64,000 nt of DNA from Winogradskyella sp046545555. GTDB taxonomy: Bacteria; Bacteroidota; Bacteroidia; Flavobacteriales; Flavobacteriaceae. Both the position numbers and the translations under genes were made by a program. Shown one piece after another: positions 25,580 to 32,556 of the stretch; positions within the stretch are counted from its first letter, which is position 1; each line of letters starts with the position of its first letter. Under the pieces are notes generated by a model that did no database searches, was not told the origin of the DNA, and was given only the letters and a program-made list of their open reading frames with translations. The stretch is taken from the NCBI RefSeq assembly GCF_046545555.1, contig NZ_JBHZTH010000005.1:62001-126000 (forward strand). The letters run 5' to 3'.

Positions 25580-25620
25580 TCATTTTATATTTTAATTAAA
25601 ACATACTAAGTCTCGTTCTT
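25580..25620 (-). promoter_or_regulatory. Antiterminator region of the attenuator
   Basis: Minus-strand CGAGACTT (25615-25608) lies six bases after the leader-peptide stop. It is exactly complementary to AAGTCTCG in the 5' arm of the terminator. If a ribosome stalls on the aromatic codons upstream, this strand can pair with the terminator arm and let transcription continue. This is the region 2:3 versus 3:4 logic of trp- and phe-type attenuators. Confidence 0.75.
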
Positions 25621-25671
25621 TTAGCTAAAAAAGAAATAAAACCAGTTAAAATATGTTCTAGATATATTCAT
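25621..25671 (-). CDS. Aromatic leader peptide of the attenuator
   Basis: A 16-codon ORF encoding MNISRTYFNWFYFFFS, then TAA. Eight of its residues are aromatic, with a run of six in seven positions covering Trp, Phe and Tyr. It lies between a predicted promoter and a hairpin that can switch between terminator and antiterminator, 77 bases before pheA. This is the composition expected of a leader whose translation senses charged tRNA-Phe, tRNA-Tyr and tRNA-Trp. No Shine-Dalgarno is visible, which is normal for this phylum. Confidence 0.82.
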   Translation of the reverse strand: MNISRTYFNWFYFFFS

Positions 25672-25687
25672 TATTATAATTATACGG

Positions 25688-25717
25688 CTAATGTAACCAA
25701 TATTTTTACAAATCAAA
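25688..25717 (-). promoter_or_regulatory. Promoter of the aromatic operon leader
   Basis: Minus-strand TTTG (25717-25714), 18 bases, then TACATTAG (25695-25688), one mismatch from TAnnTTTG. The expected start of transcription falls about ten bases before the leader-peptide ATG at 25671. Confidence 0.5.
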
Positions 25718-25797
25718 ATTGTTAAATTAATTTTTTATTGATGTTCTATAAGTTTTAAAGAATTAGCAATAATCGCGATGCAATATTAATTATTACT

Positions 25798-25805
25798 TAT
25801 TTTTG
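25798..25805 (+). promoter_or_regulatory. -7 promoter box for gldA
   Basis: TATTTTTG matches TAnnTTTG and ends 17 bases before the gldA ATG. Confidence 0.5.
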
Positions 25806-25822
25806 ATTAAATATTATACAAT

Positions 25823-26716
25823 ATGTCCATTGAGGTTAAAAACATAACGAAACTCTACAAAGATCAAAAAGCACTTAATGATGTTTCTTTTAAAGTAAAT
25901 GACGCAGAAATTGTTGGTTTTTTAGGACCAAATGGAGCTGGTAAATCGACTATGATGAAGATTTTAACAACTTACATTGCAGCTTCTGAAGGATCAGCTA
26001 GTGTTAATAATTTTGATGTAAGCTCAGACAAAAAAAATGTACAATGCAGTGTTGGTTATTTACCTGAACACAATCCGCTTTATACCGATTTATATGTAAA
26101 AGAGTATTTAAATTTTAATGCCAATGTGTATAAAACTCCGAAATCTAGAATTGAAGAAATTATAGACCTTACTGGATTAAGACCAGAGGCTCATAAAAAA
26201 ATAGGACAACTTTCTAAAGGCTATAGACAACGTGTAGGCTTAGCAAATGCACTATTACACAATCCTGATGTTTTAATTTTAGATGAGCCGACCACTGGTT
26301 TGGACCCAAACCAATTAGTAGACATAAGAAACCTCATTAAAACTATTGGGAAGAAAAAAACAGTATTCCTATCTACTCACATAATGCAAGAGGTTGAAGC
26401 TATGTGCGATCGTGTTATAATAATTAACAAAGGAAAAGTAGTTGCAGACAAATACTTAAAAGATTTAAGAGAAGGCCAAGAACAAATTGTAATTGTAGAA
26501 TTTGACTATCGTGTTGAAGATGCTTTTTTACTTAAACTTCCTAAGGTTAAAACTGTGAAAAACACGCACGACTTTATATATGAGATTACCTTTTCTACAA
26601 AAGATGATATGCGTTCGCATGTATTCGATTTTGCGCATGATAATGAGTTAAAAATTCTTCAACTTAATCAGAAAAACACAAGTTTAGAAAGCTTGTTTCG
26701 GGAATTGACCAGTTGA
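25823..26716 (+). CDS. gldA: Gliding-associated ABC transporter ATPase GldA
   Basis: A 297-residue ABC ATPase. Walker A is GPNGAGKST (residues 35-43), the signature motif is LSKGYRQRVGLANALL, Walker B is VLILDEPTTGLDP, and the H-loop is STHIMQEVEAMCD. The C-terminal extension of about 80 residues (QEQIVIVEFDYRVEDAFLLK ... SLESLFRELTS), the full length and the SIEVKNITKLYKDQKALNDV start match GldA. GldA works with the membrane proteins GldF and GldG, not encoded here, in gliding and type IX secretion. It is divergent from the aromatic operon. Confidence 0.9.
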   Translation: MSIEVKNITKLYKDQKALNDVSFKVNDAEIVGFLGPNGAGKSTMMKILTTYIAASEGSASVNNFDVSSDKKNVQCSVGYLPEHNPLYTDLYVKEYLNFNANVYKTPKSRIEEIIDLTGLRPEAHKKIGQLSKGYRQRVGLANALLHNPDVLILDEPTTGLDPNQLVDIRNLIKTIGKKKTVFLSTHIMQEVEAMCDRVIIINKGKVVADKYLKDLREGQEQIVIVEFDYRVEDAFLLKLPKVKTVKNTHDFIYEITFSTKDDMRSHVFDFAHDNELKILQLNQKNTSLESLFRELTS

Positions 26717-26768
26717 GAAATCCCATCCTAGCCTTACCAGAGATAAGGAACTCTTACTCCCAAGACTT
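26717..26768. repeat. REP-like intergenic element between convergent genes
   Basis: The gap between gldA and the DUF2807 gene holds CCCATCCTAG followed by the small palindrome CCTTA-ccaga-gaTAAGG and AACTCTTACTCCC. It resembles a decayed copy of short CC...CCTT/AAGG...GG palindromes found between genes in flavobacteria. It might act as a weak terminator. There is no T run. Confidence 0.35.
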
Positions 26769-27515
26769 TTAATTATTGAAAATAAGTTGACCTATATATA
26801 AAACCTCAACATCTACTAAAGGCGGCTCATTAACTGAAATTACATTTCCTGTTCCTCTAAGTTGACCTGTTAATGCTAATTGTGGGTTGACAACCATATC
26901 ATTACTGCCACGATGGGAAATTTCTGCGTTTTGAGCTACCAAATTTTCACCTTCAAAACGTCCTGCTCCAGAAAAGAAACCTACAAATAAATCATTAACG
27001 CTTCCTTCTAAATAAAAGAATGATAAATTATTTGAGATAATATCTATGTTTTGCGAGTTAACATTTAGTCTAAAATCTCCTATGGTAAATTCCCCTTCTC
27101 CAATAAAATCTTCAGAATATAAGGTGAGGTTATTATAATTTAAAATGCCATCAGAAGAAATATCGTATTGTGTCGAGGTTCTTATTTCTGTTAGATTCGG
27201 TGCTTCTATAAACACTTTAGTAATGCCATAGTCTCTAACATAATTACAACTATTGTTATCGGTGAGTATGAGTCTATTGGCAATAACTTCAACAGTGACA
27301 TCATTGAGAAGATTTTCACCCGTTTCAATAGTAACTTTATAGTTAGGTGCTTCCTTTATAATAAGTTCTATGTCCCTATTAACCAAAATTCGTTCAAAAT
27401 CAGCGACATCAAATACTTGCTGTACACTATTACCGGCCGTTTGAAAACAGTCATTTGCATCCTCACTGTTACATGCAAAACACATTAAAATTAATAGATA
27501 ACTTATTTTTTTCAT
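26769..27515 (-). CDS. DUF2807 (head-GIN domain) lipoprotein
   Basis: A 248-residue lipoprotein: MKKISYLLILMCFACNSEDA places the lipobox Cys at residue 15. The body is a repetitive right-handed beta structure (NRDIELIIKEAPNYKVTIET, NRLILTDNNSC, LTEIRTSTQYDISSDGIL, NNLTLYSEDFIGEGEFTI, NAEISHRGSNDMVVNPQLAL, GQLRGTGNVI), matching DUF2807 'putative auto-transporter adhesin, head GIN' proteins. They are common in Bacteroidota and uncharacterised. The start overlaps the preceding outer-membrane gene by four bases. Confidence 0.85.
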   Translation of the reverse strand: MKKISYLLILMCFACNSEDANDCFQTAGNSVQQVFDVADFERILVNRDIELIIKEAPNYKVTIETGENLLNDVTVEVIANRLILTDNNSCNYVRDYGITKVFIEAPNLTEIRTSTQYDISSDGILNYNNLTLYSEDFIGEGEFTIGDFRLNVNSQNIDIISNNLSFFYLEGSVNDLFVGFFSGAGRFEGENLVAQNAEISHRGSNDMVVNPQLALTGQLRGTGNVISVNEPPLVDVEVLYIGQLIFNN

Positions 27516-28603
27516 AATCTTACACCTATGCCAAATTCAACAGCCTCTGCTTTAGCACCATGAGATTTTAAGGTTACAGCACCAAAGAATTTTTGACCGA
27601 AGTAACGTTTCAATCCAATTCTTATATATGTTCTACCTTCAAAATTATAAGGATAATATACGTAATAACCCAACTGCGAAATAACTGAAAGTTTATTAAT
27701 AAACAATTCGTGACCAACAAAAAGACCTACCCTTTTATAGTCCTCATCTCCACTAACGTTTTCTTCAGGAAAAGAAACGGATTGATAATAAATAAGTTCC
27801 TTTAAAAAGTTAGAAAAGAAAACTTCAGTCCCAAACTGAATCGCACTTTTATGACTCAAGCGTTTATCGGCATAAGCAGATACTATATAAAAAGGAAATT
27901 GACCACTCCCAATAACATCACTCTGATTAATTCCGCTCCTAAATGCAATATTGTATTTTATGGGTTCAGTGAATTTCTCCTCACTTAAATTATCAATAAA
28001 CTCAGGATCTACTTCTTCTAAATTATAGGTTAACCCTAAGTTTAGAGCAACTGTATTTATACTTGTGTTTGGTGCTTTTACATTTGCGTTAGAGTTATGG
28101 ATTAAAGAAATACCTGCCTGTATACCAAAACCACTAAAAATACGCTCTTTCTTATAGTTAAGCATTATATATGTAGAACTCAATATTTTAGATCCAAAAG
28201 CAATATTCTTTGGGTTTTCTATTTTATTATAAGGATTAGTATTGTACGATAGTCCTTGAGCAATACGAAACATGAGTTTTCGCTTTAAAAAATAGAAATT
28301 ATAATGTGCATAGACACCAAAATTATTTCCAAGCTGAGGATTTTTTAAATCTTGAAATAAAAACGAAGCTCCATAATCGGGATAATTAAACCGCTGTTGC
28401 CAGTCTTTATTACCGAATGTCTTTTTATTCCAACTAAAAATAAAACCTTCGGGACGACCAGTAATTAAATGAAGAATGTCATTATTATGTAACGCAATAT
28501 TGCCACCGAAATAATTAAAATCAAAGTAAGTATTGTTATTTTCTGTTTGAGAAAAAGACAATAAGCTAACTAAAATAATTAAACGCGTAAGCCAGTATTT
28601 CAT
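27512..28603 (-). CDS. Outer-membrane barrel, acyloxyacyl hydrolase (PagL-like) family
   Basis: A 363-residue secreted barrel with signal peptide ending LLSFSQ. The strands NFGVYAHYNFYFLKRKLMFR, IAQGLSYNTNPYNKIENPKN, IAFGSKILSSTYIMLNYKK and FGIQAGISLIHNSNANVKAP recall Bacteroidota proteins annotated as acyloxyacyl hydrolase / PagL-type lipid A deacylase. The H-x-S-N element is in a position comparable to the PagL His-Ser pair. It ends in a terminal strand (VEFGIGVRL). It could modify lipid A, but the activity is unproven. It is downstream of cysN by 66 bases. Confidence 0.62.
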   Translation of the reverse strand: MKYWLTRLIILVSLLSFSQTENNNTYFDFNYFGGNIALHNNDILHLITGRPEGFIFSWNKKTFGNKDWQQRFNYPDYGASFLFQDLKNPQLGNNFGVYAHYNFYFLKRKLMFRIAQGLSYNTNPYNKIENPKNIAFGSKILSSTYIMLNYKKERIFSGFGIQAGISLIHNSNANVKAPNTSINTVALNLGLTYNLEEVDPEFIDNLSEEKFTEPIKYNIAFRSGINQSDVIGSGQFPFYIVSAYADKRLSHKSAIQFGTEVFFSNFLKELIYYQSVSFPEENVSGDEDYKRVGLFVGHELFINKLSVISQLGYYVYYPYNFEGRTYIRIGLKRYFGQKFFGAVTLKSHGAKAEAVEFGIGVRL

Positions 28604-28669
28604 TTATCTATGGTTACTGACAAAAATATAATAATTAGTATGAAACCTATGCCTAAGTATTAAATTCTA

Positions 28670-29917
28670 TTATTCTATAAATCCTGCACCAACAGTATTA
28701 TTAGACTGCGAATCGATTAAAATAAATGAACCATTAGTTCTATGTTTTTTAAAAGCGTCATAGAAAATAGGTTTGTTTAACTTAAAAGAGACCTTAGCGA
28801 TATCGTTCATTGACAAGGCATCTGCAGTCTCATCCACACCAGAATAATCTGGATTTATCTTATGATGAATTTGATCTACTTTGGCTAATACTTTATTAAC
28901 ACCATGCTGAATAACATATTTTTTTCCTAATGCTAAATTTTGCGAATCCATCCATGAGATGGTTGCAGTAAAGTGTTTTTGTATAGTTGGCAAATCATTG
29001 TCTCTTACAATCATATCACCTCTGCTAATATTAACATCGTCTTGAAGTGTAATAAGGACTGATGACCGCCTTGATGCTGTTTCTACTTTTTTATCATAAA
29101 AGTGAATCTCCTTAATTTTCGACTTTGTTTGCGACGGTAAAACCACAATTGCATCTCCAACGTTTAATTCTCCGCCATAAACTTTACCAGCATATCCTCT
29201 AAAATCATGGAATTCCTCAGTTTTTGGTCTAATAACATATTGTATAGGAAATCTTGGTGTACCTACATTATAGATATCTTCATTATCTATTTCTTCTAAA
29301 TTTTGAAGTAATGTTTGCCCTTTATACCAAGGTGTATTTTTGGATTGATTAACTACATTATCGCCTTTTAATGCACTTACAGGAACAAATGTTATCTTCT
29401 GATCTTTATAGTCTCTTTTTTTCATCAAAACCTCAAAATCCGCTTTGATAGTATTATATGTTTCTTCCGAAAAATCAACTAAATCCATCTTGTTTATAGC
29501 TACAACAACCGTCTTAATACGTAATAAATTATTTATAAAAAAGTGTCTATTGGTCTGCTCTATAACGCCTTTTCTTGCATCTATTAAAACAATAGCAGCT
29601 TGGGAAGTCGAAGCACCTGTAACCATGTTTCTTGTATATTCTAAATGACCTGGTGTATCTGCTATAATGTAACTCTTATTTACTGTTGAAAAATAAATAT
29701 GTGCTACATCTATAGTAATGCCTTGTTCTCGTTCGGCAATTAATCCATCTGTAGCTAAAGAAAAATCTAAATAATCGTAACCTAATTGGCGACTTTTAGT
29801 TTCTATGGCTTCTAGTTTATCTGATGTTAATGATTTAGTATCATAAAGTAGTCTTCCTATTAAGGTACTCTTACCATCATCTACACTTCCTGCTGTTGCT
29901 ATTTTTAATACGTCCAT
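28670..29917 (-). CDS. cysN: Sulfate adenylyltransferase subunit 1 (GTPase CysN)
   Basis: A 415-residue EF-Tu-like GTPase that drives ATP sulfurylase. G1 is AGSVDDGKSTLIGRLLYDTK, G2 lies in EREQGITIDVAHIYF, G3 is IADTPGHLEYTRNMVTGAS, and G4 is VVAINKMDLVDF. Domains II and III follow (QYVIRPKTEEFHDFRGYAGK, VYGGELNVGDAIVVLPS). There is no fused APS kinase (CysC) domain, so the organism probably reduces APS directly or makes PAPS with a separate kinase. It is the fourth gene of the cys operon. Confidence 0.94.
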   Translation of the reverse strand: MDVLKIATAGSVDDGKSTLIGRLLYDTKSLTSDKLEAIETKSRQLGYDYLDFSLATDGLIAEREQGITIDVAHIYFSTVNKSYIIADTPGHLEYTRNMVTGASTSQAAIVLIDARKGVIEQTNRHFFINNLLRIKTVVVAINKMDLVDFSEETYNTIKADFEVLMKKRDYKDQKITFVPVSALKGDNVVNQSKNTPWYKGQTLLQNLEEIDNEDIYNVGTPRFPIQYVIRPKTEEFHDFRGYAGKVYGGELNVGDAIVVLPSQTKSKIKEIHFYDKKVETASRRSSVLITLQDDVNISRGDMIVRDNDLPTIQKHFTATISWMDSQNLALGKKYVIQHGVNKVLAKVDQIHHKINPDYSGVDETADALSMNDIAKVSFKLNKPIFYDAFKKHRTNGSFILIDSQSNNTVGAGFIE

Positions 29918-29922
29918 TTTTA

Positions 29923-29957
29923 TTGGCTGTTGGCAATTGGCTCTTAGCTGTTAGTCT
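29923..29957. repeat. Heptanucleotide tandem repeat before cysN
   Basis: Five consecutive 7-base units on the plus strand: TTGGCTG, TTGGCAA, TTGGCTC, TTAGCTG, TTAGTCT. They start five bases upstream of the cysN ATG, inside the cysD-cysN gap. Beyond them lies the palindrome AAATTTGC-ctc-GCAAATTT (30004-30022). Imperfect heptad repeats of TTAGCTN type recur between flavobacterial genes, as I recall. Confidence 0.6.
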
Positions 29958-30021
29958 TTTCGCCTCTTGTTTAATTTTTATTTCTTTTTTTTGCTAAAGG
30001 CAAAAATTTGCCTCGCAAATT

Positions 30022-30924
30022 TTAAAAATACCCTTGTTGTTTTCGTTTTTCCATTGCCGCTTCAGAGCGTTTATCGTCAATCCTAGCTCCGCGTTCTGAT
30101 ATAGCTGAGTTTCTTATTTCATCAACTACTGTATTAATATCAGATGCTTCAGAAAGTACAGCTGCTGTACAGCTCATATCTCCAACGGTTCTAAATCTTA
30201 CAATACGGTCTTCTACATCTTCATCTTCTTCTCTATAAACGATAGCATCATCTGCAGACCATATTAAACCATCTCTTAAAAATGTGGCTCTTGTATGAGC
30301 AAAATAAATAGAAGGAATTTCTATTTGCTCTTTTTGAATATATGACCAGACATCTAATTCTGTCCAATTCGAAATCGGAAAAACTCTAACATTTTGTCCT
30401 AATTCTATTTGCCCATTGAGCATATCAAATAACTCTGGTCTCTGATTTTTCTCGTCCCATTGTCCAAAATCATCTCGTACAGAAAAAATACGTTCTTTAG
30501 CTCTTGCTTTTTCTTCATCACGACGTGCCCCTCCTATGCAGGCATCAAATTTAAATTCTTCTATAGCGTCTAACAGCGTGGTAGTTTGTAAAACGTTTCT
30601 GCTTGCGTATTTACCAGACTCTTCTTTAACTTTACCTTCATTAATAGAATCTTGTACATTTCTTACTATTAATTCTAAGCCTAATTCCTTAACTAATCGA
30701 TCTCTGAATTCTATTGTTTCAGGAAAATTATGACCTGTATCAATATGCATTAACGGAAACGGAATCTTTGCAGGATAAAAAGCCTTTTGCGCCAAACGCA
30801 CTAAGGTTATAGAATCTTTTCCACCTGAGAATAAAAGTACTGGACGTTCAAACTGGGCAGCCACTTCTCTAAAGATGTAAATAGCTTCGTTTTCTAATGG
30901 GTTTATAGTTGCTGTATTTTTCAT
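30022..30924 (-). CDS. cysD: Sulfate adenylyltransferase subunit 2 (CysD)
   Basis: A 300-residue PP-loop ATP sulfurylase catalytic subunit. The P-loop is LLFSGGKDSITLVRLAQKAF, followed by PFPLMHIDTGHNFPETIEFR, CIGGARRDEEKARAKERIFS, FPISNWTELDVWSYI and the C-terminal RFRTVGDMSCTAAVLSEA. I start it at the ATG at 30924 (MKNTATINPLENEA). The open frame reaches 30951 but would overlap the cysH stop. It works as a complex with CysN to form APS from sulfate and ATP. Confidence 0.94.
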   Translation of the reverse strand: MKNTATINPLENEAIYIFREVAAQFERPVLLFSGGKDSITLVRLAQKAFYPAKIPFPLMHIDTGHNFPETIEFRDRLVKELGLELIVRNVQDSINEGKVKEESGKYASRNVLQTTTLLDAIEEFKFDACIGGARRDEEKARAKERIFSVRDDFGQWDEKNQRPELFDMLNGQIELGQNVRVFPISNWTELDVWSYIQKEQIEIPSIYFAHTRATFLRDGLIWSADDAIVYREEDEDVEDRIVRFRTVGDMSCTAAVLSEASDINTVVDEIRNSAISERGARIDDKRSEAAMEKRKQQGYF

Positions 30925-30934
30925 ATAAAAAAAT

Positions 30935-31549
30935 TTAGGCATGTAAGCCACACTCCCTATTTTCTAATTGCTTGGTTGGGTCGTAATATTTAAACTCGTT
31001 TGGTAAATTATTTTCCTTTAGATAGCTGTCTAATTCTTCATCTGTAAAATTGTAAAAAGGACTCACCTTCAATACTCCATGCTTATCTTTAGAAACAATG
31101 TCTATACTATCTCTAAAAGCGGTTTGTCCTCTTCGTAAATTCGTAAACCAAACATCTGGTTGATGTTCTGTCATTGCTCTTTTAAAAGGTTCTAGCTTAA
31201 CTTGTTCTGTAAATAATTTATGAGATGGTTGATCTACACTTGGTATGCCTAAAACGACATTGCGGTGTGCTACCGTCTGTTTAGGCACATACAATTTTAC
31301 ATTAAGCTGCAGTTGCGAAATTAAAGATTCGGCATGCTGGTATGTGTTTGGGGTATTATAGCCTGTATCGCACCAAACAACTTTAATATCTCTTTTTGCC
31401 TTGGTAGTTACGTTTAAAATTGCAGCCTCATAAGGTCTAAAGTTTGTCGTAACCAAAGGGTTTTTCGCAATACTCAGTGCCCAAGCTACGATATCAGCTG
31501 GTGATTTATCACGTAGATTTTTATTAATCTGGTCTAAATTTAATGTCAT
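30935..31549 (-). CDS. cysH: Phosphoadenosine/adenosine phosphosulfate reductase
   Basis: A 204-residue PP-loop reductase that makes sulfite. The catalytic Cys is in the C-terminal ECGLH motif (NRECGLHA). KVVWCDTGYNTPNTYQHAES and WFTNLRRGQTAFRDSID are family segments. The extra CC...CxxC pairs of the plant/bacterial 4Fe-4S APS reductases are not seen, so the sequence looks PAPS-type, although short. The ATG at 31549 overlaps the DUF2061 stop as TAATG, with GGGGGA upstream. This favours it over the ATG at 31561. Confidence 0.88.
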   Translation of the reverse strand: MTLNLDQINKNLRDKSPADIVAWALSIAKNPLVTTNFRPYEAAILNVTTKAKRDIKVVWCDTGYNTPNTYQHAESLISQLQLNVKLYVPKQTVAHRNVVLGIPSVDQPSHKLFTEQVKLEPFKRAMTEHQPDVWFTNLRRGQTAFRDSIDIVSKDKHGVLKVSPFYNFTDEELDSYLKENNLPNEFKYYDPTKQLENRECGLHA

Positions 31550-31809
31550 TATTTCCCCCATTTAATATTATTCCAAGCACGCTCATGAAAGAAATAAAGC
31601 ACCATTTTAGATACAAGTTCAATACCACCTATAGAAAAGGCTAAAGCCAAGGTGCCTGTTATTAAATATGAAATTACGACAGTAGCCAATGTACCAACAA
31701 CACGCCAACTGATGGTTTTTACAATACTCCTTTTAATATTATCTTGGGTTGAGTTAGAGGTATCCGTTTCCTTTTTTAAATCTAAATTTGTCTGAATTAT
31801 ACTATTCAT
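31549..31809 (-). CDS. DUF2061 membrane protein
   Basis: An 86-residue protein with a Ser/Asn-rich N-terminus and a DUF2061 domain: SIVKTISWRVVGTLATVVIS, YLITGTLALAFSIGGIELVS, KMVLYFFHERAWNNIKWGK. Two membrane helices are likely. It leads the cys operon and overlaps cysH by one base. DUF2061 proteins are often encoded with sulfate-assimilation genes in Bacteroidota. The function is unknown and might be linked to sulfate or sulfite handling at the membrane. Confidence 0.85.
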   Translation of the reverse strand: MNSIIQTNLDLKKETDTSNSTQDNIKRSIVKTISWRVVGTLATVVISYLITGTLALAFSIGGIELVSKMVLYFFHERAWNNIKWGK

Positions 31810-31841
31810 AATATATGTTCGATTTTCATTACTCTTTAAAT

Positions 31842-31872
31842 CCTATCGATTTAATAGGGTATTACAAACATA
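31842..31872 (-). promoter_or_regulatory. Promoter and inverted repeat of the cys operon
   Basis: Minus-strand TATGTTTG (31872-31865) matches TAnnTTTG. The inverted repeat CCTAT-cgattta-ATAGG (31842-31858) covers the expected transcription start and could be an operator, for example for the Rrf2-type regulator encoded just upstream. No -33 box is convincing. Confidence 0.4.
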
Positions 31873-31905
31873 ATATTAATTTTAGTCTGAAAAAATAAAA
31901 AAATG

Positions 31906-32316
31906 TTAATTAGATAAATCTGCCAAAGTCGTATTTTTAAAAATGTCTAAGGTATTATCTCGCACCTTTAGCATTATTTTATTGACTGCACATAAATTTT
32001 CATCCTCACAGTCATCACATTTTTCATAAAAATTAAGACTAACGCAAGGTACCATAGCAATAGGACCTTCTAGCAGTCTCATCACTGTTGTCATCTGAAT
32101 ATGGCCTGGTTCTTTTAATAAATAATAACCTCCTCCTTTACCTTTTTTAGAACCTAGAACTCCATTTTTTTTCAAAGTCAATAAAATACTTTCAAGAAAT
32201 TTACGTGAAATATTTTCTGATTGAGATATTACAGAAATCTGCACAGGTTTGTGAGTTTTCTGTTTTGCCAAGAAGACTAATGCCTTTATTCCGTATTTCG
32301 TTTTCTTTGAAAGCAT
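31906..32316 (-). CDS. Rrf2 family transcriptional regulator
   Basis: A 136-residue Rrf2 protein. The winged helix comprises YGIKALVFLAKQKTHKPVQI, ISRKFLESILLTLKKNGVLG, SKKGKGGGYYLLKEP. The C-terminal cysteines are CVSLNFYEKCDDCEDENLCA, with more Cys than the three of IscR, so it could bind metal or an Fe-S cluster. Standing directly before the cys operon in the same direction, it is a likely CymR/IscR-like regulator of sulfate assimilation. The target is inferred. Confidence 0.85.
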   Translation of the reverse strand: MLSKKTKYGIKALVFLAKQKTHKPVQISVISQSENISRKFLESILLTLKKNGVLGSKKGKGGGYYLLKEPGHIQMTTVMRLLEGPIAMVPCVSLNFYEKCDDCEDENLCAVNKIMLKVRDNTLDIFKNTTLADLSN

Positions 32317-32391
32317 AATGTAAATCTAAAACAATAAACAGACAAATAAAATAACTACCCTTTAAAGGTTTTAAATTCTGATATTAATCCC

Positions 32392-32399
32392 TATTTTTG
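32392..32399 (+). promoter_or_regulatory. -7 promoter box for the metK leader
   Basis: TATTTTTG matches TAnnTTTG and ends 11 bases before the riboswitch stem begins, placing the RNA start right at the aptamer. Confidence 0.55.
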
Positions 32400-32410
32400 C
32401 AATTCATTAA

Positions 32411-32490
32411 TTAGAGGAAAAATTTGATCTGATTGCAACCTCTAAGACTGAAATTTATTCAGTTAAAATAAAAAAAGCTAAAGCAGTAAT
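32411..32490 (+). promoter_or_regulatory. SAM-II-type riboswitch upstream of metK
   Basis: Stem P1 is a perfect 7 bp (TTAGAGG 32411-32417 with CCTCTAA 32439-32445). Its loop holds AATTTGATCTGATTGCAA, matching the SAM-II loop pattern AUUU...AUUGCAA. A small hairpin ACTGAA/TTCAGT follows. Then comes GCTAAAGCAG (32477-32486), the conserved SAM-II 3' strand GCUAAA. CTG in the loop (32429-32431) can pair with CAG (32484-32486) as the pseudoknot. Position before metK, the SAM synthase, fits feedback by SAM. How it controls expression is unclear, because no terminator is visible before the ATG. Confidence 0.8.
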
Positions 32491-32556
32491 TTATCTACTT
32501 CTCTAGCGACCAAGCAATCTTATAAATTTATAATACTAAATAAAAAAATAGGATTT

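Noticed and set aside
25545..25583. Upstream ATG for pheA that would add 13 residues (MKKSRFLIETFFV)
   Set aside because: These codons are the attenuator hairpin itself, and family members begin at the equivalent of MTKPIAIQG.
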